DNA of 57,861 nucleotides. It comes from Chloroflexota bacterium (GTDB taxonomy: Bacteria > Chloroflexota > Limnocylindria > QHBO01). A model generated the notes under the pieces. It was not told where the DNA came from and made no database searches. It saw nothing but the letters and a program-made list of their open reading frames with translations. Made by a program: the position numbers and the translations under genes. Each line of letters begins with the position of its first letter. Position 1 is the stretch's first letter. The stretch lies in the NCBI GenBank assembly GCA_038040195.1, contig JBBPIR010000001.1, positions 750,036 through 807,896 of the forward strand, in the 5' to 3' direction. Shown here in pieces: positions 1 through 7,894 of this stretch.

Positions 1-116
1 GTGTCGTCATCGGTCTCGCGCTTGCGAGCCTTGGTGTTCACGCGCTTGACGGCTGCCGCGGCGGCCCGCTTGATGGCGTGGCCCTCGGTGTCGTCATCGG
101 TCTCGCGCTTGCGAGC
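1..116. repeat. 87-nt tandem repeat inside the small repeat gene
   Basis: Bases 1-29 are repeated exactly at 88-116, giving an 87-nt (29-codon) period that encodes the DDDTEGH...ARKRET unit. The next unit (to about 213) is related but contains a 27-nt insertion. The array continues off the left edge. Confidence 0.8.
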
Positions 117-251
117 ATTGGCGGCGGCCCGCTTGACCGCACCGGCGGCGGCGGCCCGCTTGACGGCGTCGGCCGCGGCCCGCGTATGGACGTGGCCCTC
201 GACGTCGTCGTCCCCGGAGATCTTGCCCCGGACTCTGATGTTCTTATCCAT
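1..251 (-). CDS. Small Ala/Lys/Arg-rich repeat protein, 3' end outside window
   Basis: An open frame starts at ATG 251 and runs off the left edge (83 codons visible). GGGAGG (264-269) lies 12 nt upstream. The protein begins MDKNIRVRGKISG and then repeats: DDDVEGHVHTR plus an Ala/Lys/Arg stretch ending ARKRET, then DDDTEGHAIKR plus a shorter stretch ending ARKRET, then DDD again. The second unit is 29 residues; the first is 38 because of an extra RAAAAGAVK block. Acidic DDDxEGH boxes alternate with basic alanine-rich helices, somewhat like histone-H1-type tails. Short peptides with DDDVEGH-like motifs occur, as I recall, in Actinomycetota and Chloroflexota; their function is unknown to me. It lies downstream of the Crp gene, same strand. 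The plus-strand frame over it is only its mirror. Confidence 0.65.
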   Translation of the reverse strand, partial: MDKNIRVRGKISGDDDVEGHVHTRAAADAVKRAAAAGAVKRAAANARKRETDDDTEGHAIKRAAAAAVKRVNTKARKRETDDD

Positions 252-302
252 AGTTGACTGGTGCCTCCCGATTCTCTATTCCGGACCGAGTGGCCCGGAA
301 CC

Positions 303-312
303 TCAGGCCTGA
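303..312. promoter_or_regulatory. Perfect 10-bp palindrome TCAGGCCTGA
   Basis: A perfect palindrome 52-61 nt upstream of the ATG of the small repeat gene. It could be an operator; nothing else supports this. Confidence 0.25.
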
Positions 313-350
313 CGGTAGGTTAGCGTCCCCCGACCTCTCGATCACCTCGG

Positions 351-367
351 TGACAGCCCGGCTGTCA
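351..367. promoter_or_regulatory. Hairpin/palindrome TGACAGC-CCG-GCTGTCA
   Basis: Perfect 7-bp arms with a 3-nt centre, located 25 nt after the stop of the Crp gene and upstream of the small repeat gene. There is no T-run, so it could be a terminator stem for crp or a dyad operator for a Crp-like dimer. The rest of 252-391 shows nothing else I can name. Confidence 0.35.
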
Positions 368-391
368 ACTGGGTGACACTGGCCGACCCAA

Positions 392-1102
392 TCAGCGGGC
401 GACTTGCCGCTCCAGCCGTTCGAGGTCGGTGATGACCAGCGTATCGCGGTCGATGCGAATCAGCCCACGTTCGACGAGGTCGCTGAGGAGCCGGTTCACG
501 CTCTGCCGCGTGGCCCCAATCATGGCAGCCAGATCGGACTGTGTGAAGGGCCAGTCGAGCGTTGCCTCCAACGTTCCCTGCGGCGTTCGCTGGGGTCCGG
601 GCTCCGCCTCCCCGGCGAGGCTCAACAGCCGGCTGGCCAACCGCCCGGCAAGGTCGAGGAAATGCAGCTCCTCGACGTGGCCCGTCAACCGGCGCAGCTC
701 GCCGGCCAGCGATCGGAGCAGGACGTCCCGTAGGCTCGCACTGCGACCGATCTCCTCCAGGAACGTCTCGCGGGGCAGGCTCAGCGTTTCGGTGACCTCC
801 ACCGCAGCCGCGGTCGCCGAGCGCGGCGCCCCGTCGAGCAGGGCAAGCTCACCGAAGAAGTCGCCCGCGTGGACGGTGGCGATGATCGCCTCCTCTCCCT
901 CGGCCGAGGGCAGCACGATCTTGACCGACCCCGATGCCACGATGTGGAGCGCATCGCCCGGATCGCCCTGGTGGAAGATCACCTCGCCCCGGCGGAAGCG
1001 GCGGCGACGCAGGTGGCGCGCCACGTCCCGCAGGTCATCGGGCAGGACACCCGCAAACAGAGGGCATCGGGCCAACAGGGTCAGGCTCGGATCGTCAGCC
1101 AT
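392..1102 (-). CDS. Crp/Fnr-family transcriptional regulator
   Basis: 236 residues, normal for Crp/Fnr. The N-terminal cyclic-nucleotide-binding domain (about 8-125) contains FFGELALLDGAPRSATA, which matches the phosphate-binding-cassette pattern (G-E-L and R-S-A) of cAMP-binding members. The C-terminal winged helix (about 175-230) has FTQSDLAAMIGATRQSVNR as recognition helix-turn-helix. No Fnr-type cysteine cluster is seen, so cyclic nucleotide is the likelier ligand than Fe-S/oxygen. The start overlaps the last 8 nt of the upstream MFS gene, implying translational coupling. Its partner also carries a cNMP domain, and two class III cyclases lie elsewhere in the window. Confidence 0.92.
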   Translation of the reverse strand: MADDPSLTLLARCPLFAGVLPDDLRDVARHLRRRRFRRGEVIFHQGDPGDALHIVASGSVKIVLPSAEGEEAIIATVHAGDFFGELALLDGAPRSATAAAVEVTETLSLPRETFLEEIGRSASLRDVLLRSLAGELRRLTGHVEELHFLDLAGRLASRLLSLAGEAEPGPQRTPQGTLEATLDWPFTQSDLAAMIGATRQSVNRLLSDLVERGLIRIDRDTLVITDLERLERQVAR

Positions 1103-2762
1103 CGGTCAAAGACTCGTCGCTCCGGTCCAGGCGTGCCGACGTCCCACGATGCACGTCCAGCAGTCGCGAGGTCAGGCCGGGGCCGGCGCCGACCAGCTCC
1201 AGGAAGCGACCCCCGTCCAGGGCGAGCAGGGTCCCGTCGCCGGTGGCGGTTACGGTGGCCGTCCGCGGGACGCCACGCAGCAGCCCGATCTCGCCGAACA
1301 CGTCATCCGGGCCCAGGGTCCGCAAGAACCGGGGCGCACCACCCGGGTCCTTGGTCTGGGCGACCTCGAACGTACCGTCCAGGACGTGGAAGAAGCGGTC
1401 AGCCGGGTCGCCCTGGCGCACGACGACCTGGCCTGGCGTCACGCGCACGCGGGTCAGGTGGCGGGCGGCCTGCTCCAACGCGGCGGGGGCCAGCCCATCG
1501 AACAGCGGAATGCGGACGAACCGCTGGGCGCCCGGGTCCATCTCCGACGCTGCGGACCTCCCCACCAGGACCGTCCCGACCAGCGTGGCGGCAACCATGG
1601 CGACCCCGAACCCGAGCAGGACGACGACCGGACCGGTCGCGGCTGCCAGGATGGGTGCCAGGAACGCACCCAGCGCATAGGCCGATACGGTCAGCGTGTC
1701 CATGGCGCCGATCGTTCGCCCCCGGATGGAGTCGGGGACCGCCCGCTGGAAGATCGTCGTCGCCACCACCTCGAGCAGGAGCATGCCGGCAGTGGCCACC
1801 GCCATGGCGGCAATGGCCGCCAGCAGGACCGTCGACTGGCCGACAAGGATGACTCCAACGCCCAGTGTCACACCACCCACCGCCAGCGGGATCTCGAGTC
1901 GCCGACGGAGGGTCATGGGCCCGGCGATGAAGGCGCCGATGAGTCCGCCCAGCCCGATGGCGGCGTTCAGCCAGCCTGTCCCAGCGTCGCCTGCGCCGAG
2001 CACCTCGACCGCGATGACCACGGTCAGGACGGCCAGCCCGCCGGACACGAAGCCGTCGAACAGGTTGATCACGCCCAGGCCGGACAGGGGTCGGATGGCC
2101 GGCCGGACCGACGCCCGGAACCCAATCGTGCTCGCCTCGGTAGAGGCGGCGTGCGCCGCCACGGCGCGTCCCCGATCCCTCGGCAGCCGCCACAGGACGG
2201 CGGCGATGATCACGAACGTCACGGCATTCAGAAAGAAGGCCAGCGGGATGCTGCCGACCGTGATGAGGATGGCCGCCACCGCCGGACCGATGATGAACGC
2301 CAGGTTGTCCAGGCTCGACCAGGCGGCATTGGCGGGGCCCAGCTCCCGCTCATCGGCCACCAGGCTGGGGATCAGCGAGCCGATGGCGGGGCTGAAGAAG
2401 GCCGAGAAGCAGGCCGCCAGCAGGCTGAGGGCCACGACCGCGATGATCGGCCCCTCAACCAGGGTCAGCGCGGTCAGCGCCAGCATGATGACCCCGCGGG
2501 CGAGATCGGTGACGATCAGGATCAGGCGCCGGTCGTACCGATCGGCCACGATCCCGGCCGGGACCGAGAGCAGGATGTAGGGGACAACGCGGGCTGCCCC
2601 CACGATCCCCAGCACGACGGGCGAGGCGCCGGAGTTGTAGACCACGACCAGCAGCGCGACCAGGTACAGCCAGTCGCCGATGGAGGACACGAACTCCCCG
2701 ATCATGAGACGCGCGAGGGCCGGGTTGGCGAAGACGCGCCGGTAACTGGCGAGGCTGCCCAT
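1095..2762 (-). CDS. MFS transporter with C-terminal cyclic-nucleotide-binding domain
   Basis: 555 residues from ATG 2762. The frame is open further upstream, but that would overlap the divergent gene at 2800, and a TAGACT -10 box lies at 2773-2778. Residues 1 to about 400 are a 12-helix major-facilitator core; the loop VADRYDRR is the MFS motif A variant. Residues about 420-535 are a cNMP domain with DVFGEIGLLRGVPRTAT, carrying the conserved G-E and R-T-A of nucleotide binders. The fusion suggests an exporter or permease gated by cyclic nucleotide. The substrate cannot be told. It is co-transcribed with and overlaps the Crp regulator. Confidence 0.9.
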   Translation of the reverse strand: MGSLASYRRVFANPALARLMIGEFVSSIGDWLYLVALLVVVYNSGASPVVLGIVGAARVVPYILLSVPAGIVADRYDRRLILIVTDLARGVIMLALTALTLVEGPIIAVVALSLLAACFSAFFSPAIGSLIPSLVADERELGPANAAWSSLDNLAFIIGPAVAAILITVGSIPLAFFLNAVTFVIIAAVLWRLPRDRGRAVAAHAASTEASTIGFRASVRPAIRPLSGLGVINLFDGFVSGGLAVLTVVIAVEVLGAGDAGTGWLNAAIGLGGLIGAFIAGPMTLRRRLEIPLAVGGVTLGVGVILVGQSTVLLAAIAAMAVATAGMLLLEVVATTIFQRAVPDSIRGRTIGAMDTLTVSAYALGAFLAPILAAATGPVVVLLGFGVAMVAATLVGTVLVGRSAASEMDPGAQRFVRIPLFDGLAPAALEQAARHLTRVRVTPGQVVVRQGDPADRFFHVLDGTFEVAQTKDPGGAPRFLRTLGPDDVFGEIGLLRGVPRTATVTATGDGTLLALDGGRFLELVGAGPGLTSRLLDVHRGTSARLDRSDESLTDG

Positions 2763-2772
2763 CGGTCCGGGC

Positions 2773-2778
2773 AGTCTA
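2773..2778 (-). promoter_or_regulatory. -10 box TAGACT for MFS-crp operon
   Basis: TANNNT box on the minus strand, 10 nt before ATG 2762. No SD is seen, so a leaderless or very short leader is likely. Confidence 0.5.
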
Positions 2779-2782
2779 CCCG

Positions 2783-2788
2783 TACACT
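2783..2788 (+). promoter_or_regulatory. -10 box TACACT for deacetylase operon
   Basis: TANNNT box 11 nt before ATG 2800, back-to-back with the MFS promoter in a 37-bp intergenic space. Confidence 0.45.
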
Positions 2789-2799
2789 CCGAGGCGCCC

Positions 2800-3861
2800 A
2801 TGCCGGTCCCCGTCATCCGATCGGACGCCCATCTCGCCCACGATGGCCTGGTCGAGGTCGAGCGCGGCCGCGCCATCCCCGGCTACGAGGTGCCGGCCCG
2901 CGCGGTGGAGATCGAGCAGGCGCTGGTGGACGCGGGCGGATATCGGTTCGAGGACCCGACCGAGCATGGCGAAGAGCCGATCCTGGCGGTGCATGATCGC
3001 GCGCTGCTTGATGTCCTGGCGGTGGCCTGGGATGAGGCCCTGGCTGCCGGGCTCACCGACGGAACCCAGCCGCTCATCCCGGGCACGTTCCTGACGACCG
3101 GGTATGCAGCCGGTCATGAAACCGGTCTGCCGGGACCGGGCCACCGGGTGTTCGCGTACACATTTGACACCGCGACGCCGATCGTGGCCGGCACCTACCA
3201 CGCGGCGCGGGTGGCGGTCGACGTGGCCCTCACCGCCATGGACCGTGCCCTGGGCGGGGCGCACCTGGCGTACGGCCTGTGCCGGCCCCCCGGCCACCAC
3301 GCCGGCCGCGCCCTGTACGGCGGCTACTGCTTCTTCAACAACGCGGCCATCGTCGCGCAGGCCCTGTCCAAAGGCGGAGCCTCGCGGATCGCCATCCTGG
3401 ACATCGACTACCACCACGGCAACGGCACCCAGCAGCTGTTCTGGGATCGGCATGATGTGCTGTACGTCTCCCTTCATGGCGACCCGGCCCGGGCCTATCC
3501 GTACTACTCCGGCTTTGCGGGCGAGACCGGCTTCGGCGCTGGCGAGGGCATGAACGTCAACCTGCCGCTTCCGGAGGGGACCGACCTCGCCACCTACCTG
3601 GTGGCCCTGGAGGTTGGCCTGCGCGCTATCCGCGACCACGACCCCGATGCGCCCGTGGTCGTGTCGGTGGGCTTCGACACGTTCTATCGCGACCCGATTG
3701 CCGATTTCGCGATCACAACCGATGACTACCGCCGGATCGGGGCCGCGATCGGTGCGCTGGACCTGCCGGTGATCGCTCTTCAGGAAGGCGGGTACGCCCT
3801 CGACGCCATCGGCGCCAACGCGGTCAGCTTCCTTGGCGGGCTCCAGGGCCGGGACAGCTAG
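2800..3861 (+). CDS. Histone-deacetylase-superfamily amidohydrolase (AcuC/acetylpolyamine type)
   Basis: 353 residues. Family hallmarks in order: RPPGHHAGR (tandem active-site histidines, about 165-173), GGYCFFNNAA, ILDIDYHHGNGTQ (zinc Asp and His, about 200-212), VSVGFDTF (second zinc Asp, about 288) and LQEGGYALDAIG near the C-terminus. Bacterial members remove acetyl groups from polyamines or from acetyl-lysine, as in acetyl-CoA synthetase control; the sequence does not decide which. It is the first gene of a plus-strand run, with the Ser/Thr kinase gene 8 nt downstream, so both may belong to a post-translational regulation unit. Confidence 0.9.
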   Translation: MPVPVIRSDAHLAHDGLVEVERGRAIPGYEVPARAVEIEQALVDAGGYRFEDPTEHGEEPILAVHDRALLDVLAVAWDEALAAGLTDGTQPLIPGTFLTTGYAAGHETGLPGPGHRVFAYTFDTATPIVAGTYHAARVAVDVALTAMDRALGGAHLAYGLCRPPGHHAGRALYGGYCFFNNAAIVAQALSKGGASRIAILDIDYHHGNGTQQLFWDRHDVLYVSLHGDPARAYPYYSGFAGETGFGAGEGMNVNLPLPEGTDLATYLVALEVGLRAIRDHDPDAPVVVSVGFDTFYRDPIADFAITTDDYRRIGAAIGALDLPVIALQEGGYALDAIGANAVSFLGGLQGRDS

Positions 3862-3869
3862 GCGCCGCG

Positions 3870-5753
3870 ATGACCGTCGATCCGGACAGCTACCTCGGGC
3901 GCGAGGTCGCCGGCTACCAGGTCGAGGAGGTCATTGGCCGGGGCGGGATGGGCGTCGTGTACCGGGCCGAGCACCTGCGCCTGGGGCGCAAGGTGGCGCT
4001 CAAGGTCGTAGCGCCCCAGATCGCGCGCGAGCCGAAGTTCCGGGAGCGCTTCCTGCGCGAGTCGCGGACAGCGGGCTCGCTGGACCATCCGAACGTGGTC
4101 CCGATCTATGACGCCGGGGAGGCGGACGGCGTCCTGTACATCGCCATGCGGTTCGTGGATGGCGTGGACCTGGCGACCCTGATCACGCGGGACGGGCGAC
4201 TGGAGCCGGCACGCACGGCCCGCATCGTGGCCCAGGTCGCCAGCGCCCTTGACGCCGCGCACGAAGCCGGTCTCGTTCACCGCGACGTCAAACCCAGCAA
4301 CGTGCTGCTCCCCGCTCGCGGCGCCGGCCGAGGCGAGCATGCCTATCTCGGGGACTTCGGCCTCACCAAGCGGGTCCTGTCCGAATCGGGCGTGACCGGA
4401 TCGTCCGCCTTCCTGGGGACCATTGCGTACGTTGCGCCCGAGCAGATCGAGGGCCGTCCGGTGGACGCCAAGGCAGACCAGTACTCGCTGGCATGCCTCA
4501 TCTACGAGTGCCTGACCGGGCATCGGCCGTTCGAGCGCGAGACCGATGTCGCGACCCTGTATGCGCACCTGCGCGATCCGTTTCCGAGTGTCGGGGACGC
4601 GGCGGAGCCGGATCTCCGATCCGCCCTGGACGGGGCCCTGGCCCGGGCGGCGGCCAAGAAGCCTGCGGAGCGCTTTGACTCGTGCGGCGACCTCGCCGAG
4701 GAGCTGGTTCGGATCACGGGTGCGACCACGGGGACCGGATCGCAACCGGTCGCGGTCCGGCGGGTCCGCTCCGCGGCGCAATCTCGCCGCCGGCTTGCGG
4801 CTGGTTTCGGTTCCGCCGCGGTGGTCGCGGCGCTGGCGATCGGGGGCTTCATCCTGTGGCAGAGCAACCAGTCCGCGGCACCGGTGATCACTGGTAACGG
4901 GGTGGCGATCATCGACACCGCGACCAACCAAGCTTCGCTTGGTGCTGAGCTCGCGAACGAGCCGACCGCGATCGCAGCCGACCCAACCGCGGCGTGGGTG
5001 ACCCATTTCTCGGCCAGCCAGGTCTCGCGAGTGGATGCGGTGACCCGCATGGTGACCTCCATTCCGGTCGGGGCCGGGCCCGGGGCCGTGGTGGCCGGGG
5101 CGGCCGAGGGCCTGGTGTGGGTCGCCAATACGACGGCGGAGACGCTGTCCGAGATCGACGCTGAGAACCCGGGTAGGGGACCCACCACGATGGCCCTTCT
5201 CTTCCGGCCCGGAGCTTTGGCGCTGGGTGACGCGTTCCTATGGGTCATCGATACGCAGGCCGACAGCGTGACCCAGATCGACGCCGGAAGGTTGCGTTTG
5301 GAGAACGAACCAATCAGCGTCGGCGCCGAGCCAGTTGGAGTGGCCGCCGGCGGCGGCGCGGTGTGGGTTGCGAACAGCCTGGACCAGAGCCTGTCGCGGT
5401 TGGCGATCGGCCTCACCAGTGCCGACGCTCCCATCGCGCTCGGCTTCACCCCGGGCGCCCTGGCACTCGATGTGGATACCGATGCGCTGTGGATCGTGGA
5501 TGCCGCCGGTGGCGCCGTGGTCCGGTACAACACCAGGTCCCGTGATCAGGTTGTCCGCGTCCCGGTGGGTTCCCGGCCGGCCGCGATCGCGATCGGCGGG
5601 GGCGGGGTGTGGGTCGCCAACTCCGGCGACGGGACCGTGTCCCGGATCGACCCCGCCACCAACGAGGTCGTGGCCATCATCGCCATCGGCGGTGCGCCGG
5701 TGGGCGTCGCCGTGTCCGGCGAGACGGTCTGGGTGGCTGTGGCGGGGCGCTGA
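3870..5753 (+). CDS. Membrane Ser/Thr protein kinase with extracellular beta-propeller
   Basis: 627 residues. The Hanks-type kinase domain (about 13-275) shows GRGGMGVVYRAEH glycine loop, VALKVV (ATP lysine), HRDVKPSNVLL catalytic loop and DFGLTK; all catalytic residues are intact. A single transmembrane helix follows at about 310-330. The outer part has six to seven VWVAN-type repeats (YVTN/NHL-like blades), a propeller in place of the PASTA repeats of many PknB kinases. It probably senses an extracellular ligand and phosphorylates cytoplasmic proteins. The next gene starts directly after its stop codon and encodes a small lipoprotein, then a substrate-binding lipoprotein: one operon of surface proteins. 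Confidence 0.93.
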   Translation: MTVDPDSYLGREVAGYQVEEVIGRGGMGVVYRAEHLRLGRKVALKVVAPQIAREPKFRERFLRESRTAGSLDHPNVVPIYDAGEADGVLYIAMRFVDGVDLATLITRDGRLEPARTARIVAQVASALDAAHEAGLVHRDVKPSNVLLPARGAGRGEHAYLGDFGLTKRVLSESGVTGSSAFLGTIAYVAPEQIEGRPVDAKADQYSLACLIYECLTGHRPFERETDVATLYAHLRDPFPSVGDAAEPDLRSALDGALARAAAKKPAERFDSCGDLAEELVRITGATTGTGSQPVAVRRVRSAAQSRRRLAAGFGSAAVVAALAIGGFILWQSNQSAAPVITGNGVAIIDTATNQASLGAELANEPTAIAADPTAAWVTHFSASQVSRVDAVTRMVTSIPVGAGPGAVVAGAAEGLVWVANTTAETLSEIDAENPGRGPTTMALLFRPGALALGDAFLWVIDTQADSVTQIDAGRLRLENEPISVGAEPVGVAAGGGAVWVANSLDQSLSRLAIGLTSADAPIALGFTPGALALDVDTDALWIVDAAGGAVVRYNTRSRDQVVRVPVGSRPAAIAIGGGGVWVANSGDGTVSRIDPATNEVVAIIAIGGAPVGVAVSGETVWVAVAGR

Positions 5754-6263
5754 GTGGAGAAGGCCGCAGCCGCGGTCATCGCGGTGGCCATCCTGACCGC
5801 GTGCGCGGGAGAGAGCGTTCCGGCCAGCCCTGGCCCCACGCAACCAAATGCCTCGCCGGAGGCCCAGGTTCAATGCGAGGACGTCCCGGTTCACGCCCCG
5901 GACGGACAAATCGTGTTTCTGACCGGCCGCTGGATCGGCAGCGGCGATCCGAACGCGGTTCCACGGCCATCGGTCTTCTATGTCCGACAGACGAACAGCT
6001 GTGTGGTGTGGGTCGGCCTGAGCGCAGAGGAGGGAGAAGCACTCGGGGAGTCCTGGATCGAGACCTTCTCGGGCCACATTCGCCCAGACTTGACGATCGT
6101 CGGGCTCTGGGACGAGTTGCCCGACGGCGGTCGCGGTGCCATCACGGTCGGCTTGGAGTTTGTGCCCGCTGGTAGCATGTTCGAGGTCCAGCTTCACCTC
6201 CGGGATTCCACTGGCGACATCCATCCCACCAAGAGCTGGGTTCGAGAGGACGCATCCACCTGA
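5754..6263 (+). CDS. Small lipoprotein, family A (first of eleven paralogues)
   Basis: 169 residues from GTG 5754, directly after the kinase stop. Signal peptide with lipobox LTAC, a Ser/Pro linker, then VQCEDV, GRWIG, SVFYVRQTNSCVVWVGLS and GHIRPDLTIVGLWDELPDG. This matches the core found in the lipoprotein cluster at 11028-19870: a Cys before the first strand, a G-x-W strand, a YVRQxGxC strand and a second Trp/Gly strand. Only two mature cysteines are present and the C-terminal LREDR...RC...C hairpin of other subfamilies is missing. Probably a lipid-anchored small beta-barrel; function unknown. Its operon position between a receptor kinase and a binding protein suggests ligand recognition. 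Confidence 0.8.
   Translation: MEKAAAAVIAVAILTACAGESVPASPGPTQPNASPEAQVQCEDVPVHAPDGQIVFLTGRWIGSGDPNAVPRPSVFYVRQTNSCVVWVGLSAEEGEALGESWIETFSGHIRPDLTIVGLWDELPDGGRGAITVGLEFVPAGSMFEVQLHLRDSTGDIHPTKSWVREDAST
6244..6250 (+). promoter_or_regulatory. Ribosome binding site GAGAGGA deciding a CTG start
   Basis: This SD sequence lies 9 nt before CTG 6260, which overlaps the upstream TGA as CTGA. It supports a non-canonical start for the binding-protein gene. Confidence 0.55.
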
Positions 6264-7894
6264 GACCGCTGGGCAGACTGTTCCTGGTGGCCGCGCTCCT
6301 CCTGGCCGGGTGCGACCAGGCGAGCCCAAGCGGATCCGAGGCACCGACCGCGAGCGGGCGAGGCGGCGAACCCGAACAGATCCTCCGGCTCAGCTACTCC
6401 GAGGTCGGTTCGCTGGATCCCGCTGGCTACTTCGACGGAACGCTGCATCTACTTGTTCGCGGCCTGACAGGCCTGGACGAGGAAATGCGCACCGTTCCGG
6501 CCATAGCCGAGTCATGGGACGTGAGTGAGGAGGGCACCCATCTCACGTTCCATTTGCGCCAGGCCAGCTACAGCAACGGCGATCCAATCGTTGCCGCCGA
6601 TTTCGTGTACGGCTGGCGGCGTCTGCTCGACCCACGCATCGAGTCCGGGTGGGGATATCTGCTGGCCGATCTGGTCGGCGCGGGAGACCTTCTCGCGCTC
6701 ACGCCCGATTCCGTCCCGGCGGACGAGGTGATCGACTCGATGCTGGCCGGCCTCGGCGTTTCGGCGCCCGATGAGCGAACGCTCGAGGTGGATCTCGCCA
6801 GGCCGGCGGCCTACTTCGCGACCGTCGCCTACTTCCCGGCTTTGGCCCCCGTTCCCCAATCGTGGATTACACGCCCAGGCGCCACTGAGGGGGGTGCCTT
6901 CGTGTCGTCTGGGCCCTTCGTGCTGACCGAGTGGGTTCACGACCAGAGGCGGACGTATGAACCGAACCCGATGTGGTGGGGCGATCCGACCGGGCTCGAT
7001 CGCATCGAAATGCGCGTCTTTTCCTCCGACGAGGACGCCCTCGAGGCATTCCGGCGGGGAGAGATCGACCTCCTCGGTGTGCCGGCCCTCCCAGGGGCTG
7101 AGGACCTCAATTCCCTGGCGCAACCGCGTCCGGGCTCCTCCTTCTGGTTCATCGGATTCAACATGCTCACCCCAGGCAGCCTCACCGCGCGCAGCGCCGA
7201 GCTCCGTCGCGCGCTCAGCCTGGCCATCGACCGCGAGGAGCTGAACGCCATCGTCGGATTCAACGGCCCGGTGGCCGGGAGTCCCATTCCGCCGGGCGTC
7301 CCTGGCCACGATCCGGACCTCGCATCCGTATTCGATCCCGACGAAGCCCGTCGTAGCCTGGCGCAGGCGCTCAAAGAGCTGGGGCTGACAGATGCGGAGG
7401 ACCTCCACCTGACGTTCCTCCACGGCACACTGGTCGGAGAGGGCCCGCGTCACCTGGAGCTGCAATGGCGAACGGTCCTTGGCATCGAGGTCGAGTTCGT
7501 TGGCCTGGAGGTCGATCAGTACTTCGAACGGCTTTTTGCCGGGCATGATTTCGACATGTTCTGGGTAGGGTGGATCGCGGACTACCCGCACCCCCAGAGC
7601 TACCTCGAACCGGTGTGGGGATGCCAGCAACGGGCGAACTGGGCGGCGTATTGCAACCCAGCGTTCGAGGAGCTCCTCGACCAGGCAGCCCGCACCGGCG
7701 ACGTCGACAGCCAGCTGGCCCTCTATGCCGAGGCCCAGCGCCTGCTGGTGGACGAGCCAGCCGCGATGTTCCTCCAATGGGAAAGCGGGTACGCACTGGT
7801 TGCGCCGTGGGTGAACGGGCTGGTGCTCACCCCGATGGACGATTCCCCGGGATCCGTGTTCCTCGACCAGATCCGGATCACCGCGCGGGACTAG
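6260..7894 (+). CDS. ABC transporter substrate-binding lipoprotein, family 5 (oligopeptide/dipeptide type)
   Basis: About 544 residues. A start at GTG 6287 would cut the signal peptide in half; reading from CTG 6260 gives (M)RPLGRLFLVAALLLAGC, a textbook lipoprotein signal, with an SD 9 nt upstream. Domain: SBP_bac_5/OppA-like throughout, with LRLSYSEVGSLDPAGYFD near the start, LTFHLRQASYSNGDPIVAADF, and DMFWVGWIADYPHPQSYL near the C-terminal lobe. Family members bind peptides, nickel chelates or sugars. No permease or ATPase gene is nearby, so it either feeds a distant transporter or acts as a receptor with the kinase upstream. The stop overlaps the convergent cyclase stop in a shared CTAG. 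Confidence 0.88.
   Translation: MRPLGRLFLVAALLLAGCDQASPSGSEAPTASGRGGEPEQILRLSYSEVGSLDPAGYFDGTLHLLVRGLTGLDEEMRTVPAIAESWDVSEEGTHLTFHLRQASYSNGDPIVAADFVYGWRRLLDPRIESGWGYLLADLVGAGDLLALTPDSVPADEVIDSMLAGLGVSAPDERTLEVDLARPAAYFATVAYFPALAPVPQSWITRPGATEGGAFVSSGPFVLTEWVHDQRRTYEPNPMWWGDPTGLDRIEMRVFSSDEDALEAFRRGEIDLLGVPALPGAEDLNSLAQPRPGSSFWFIGFNMLTPGSLTARSAELRRALSLAIDREELNAIVGFNGPVAGSPIPPGVPGHDPDLASVFDPDEARRSLAQALKELGLTDAEDLHLTFLHGTLVGEGPRHLELQWRTVLGIEVEFVGLEVDQYFERLFAGHDFDMFWVGWIADYPHPQSYLEPVWGCQQRANWAAYCNPAFEELLDQAARTGDVDSQLALYAEAQRLLVDEPAAMFLQWESGYALVAPWVNGLVLTPMDDSPGSVFLDQIRITARD

Noticed and set aside
1-312. Plus-strand frame of 103 codons rich in Ser/Ala/Arg
   Set aside because: It is the mirror of the minus-strand repeat gene, which has a good SD, a sensible start and an in-frame repeat.
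429-2996. Very long plus-strand open frame (855 codons)
   Set aside because: Antisense to the Crp and MFS genes; its protein is low-complexity Arg/Gln/Gly/Asp without any domain, typical of the open antisense frame in GC-rich coding DNA.
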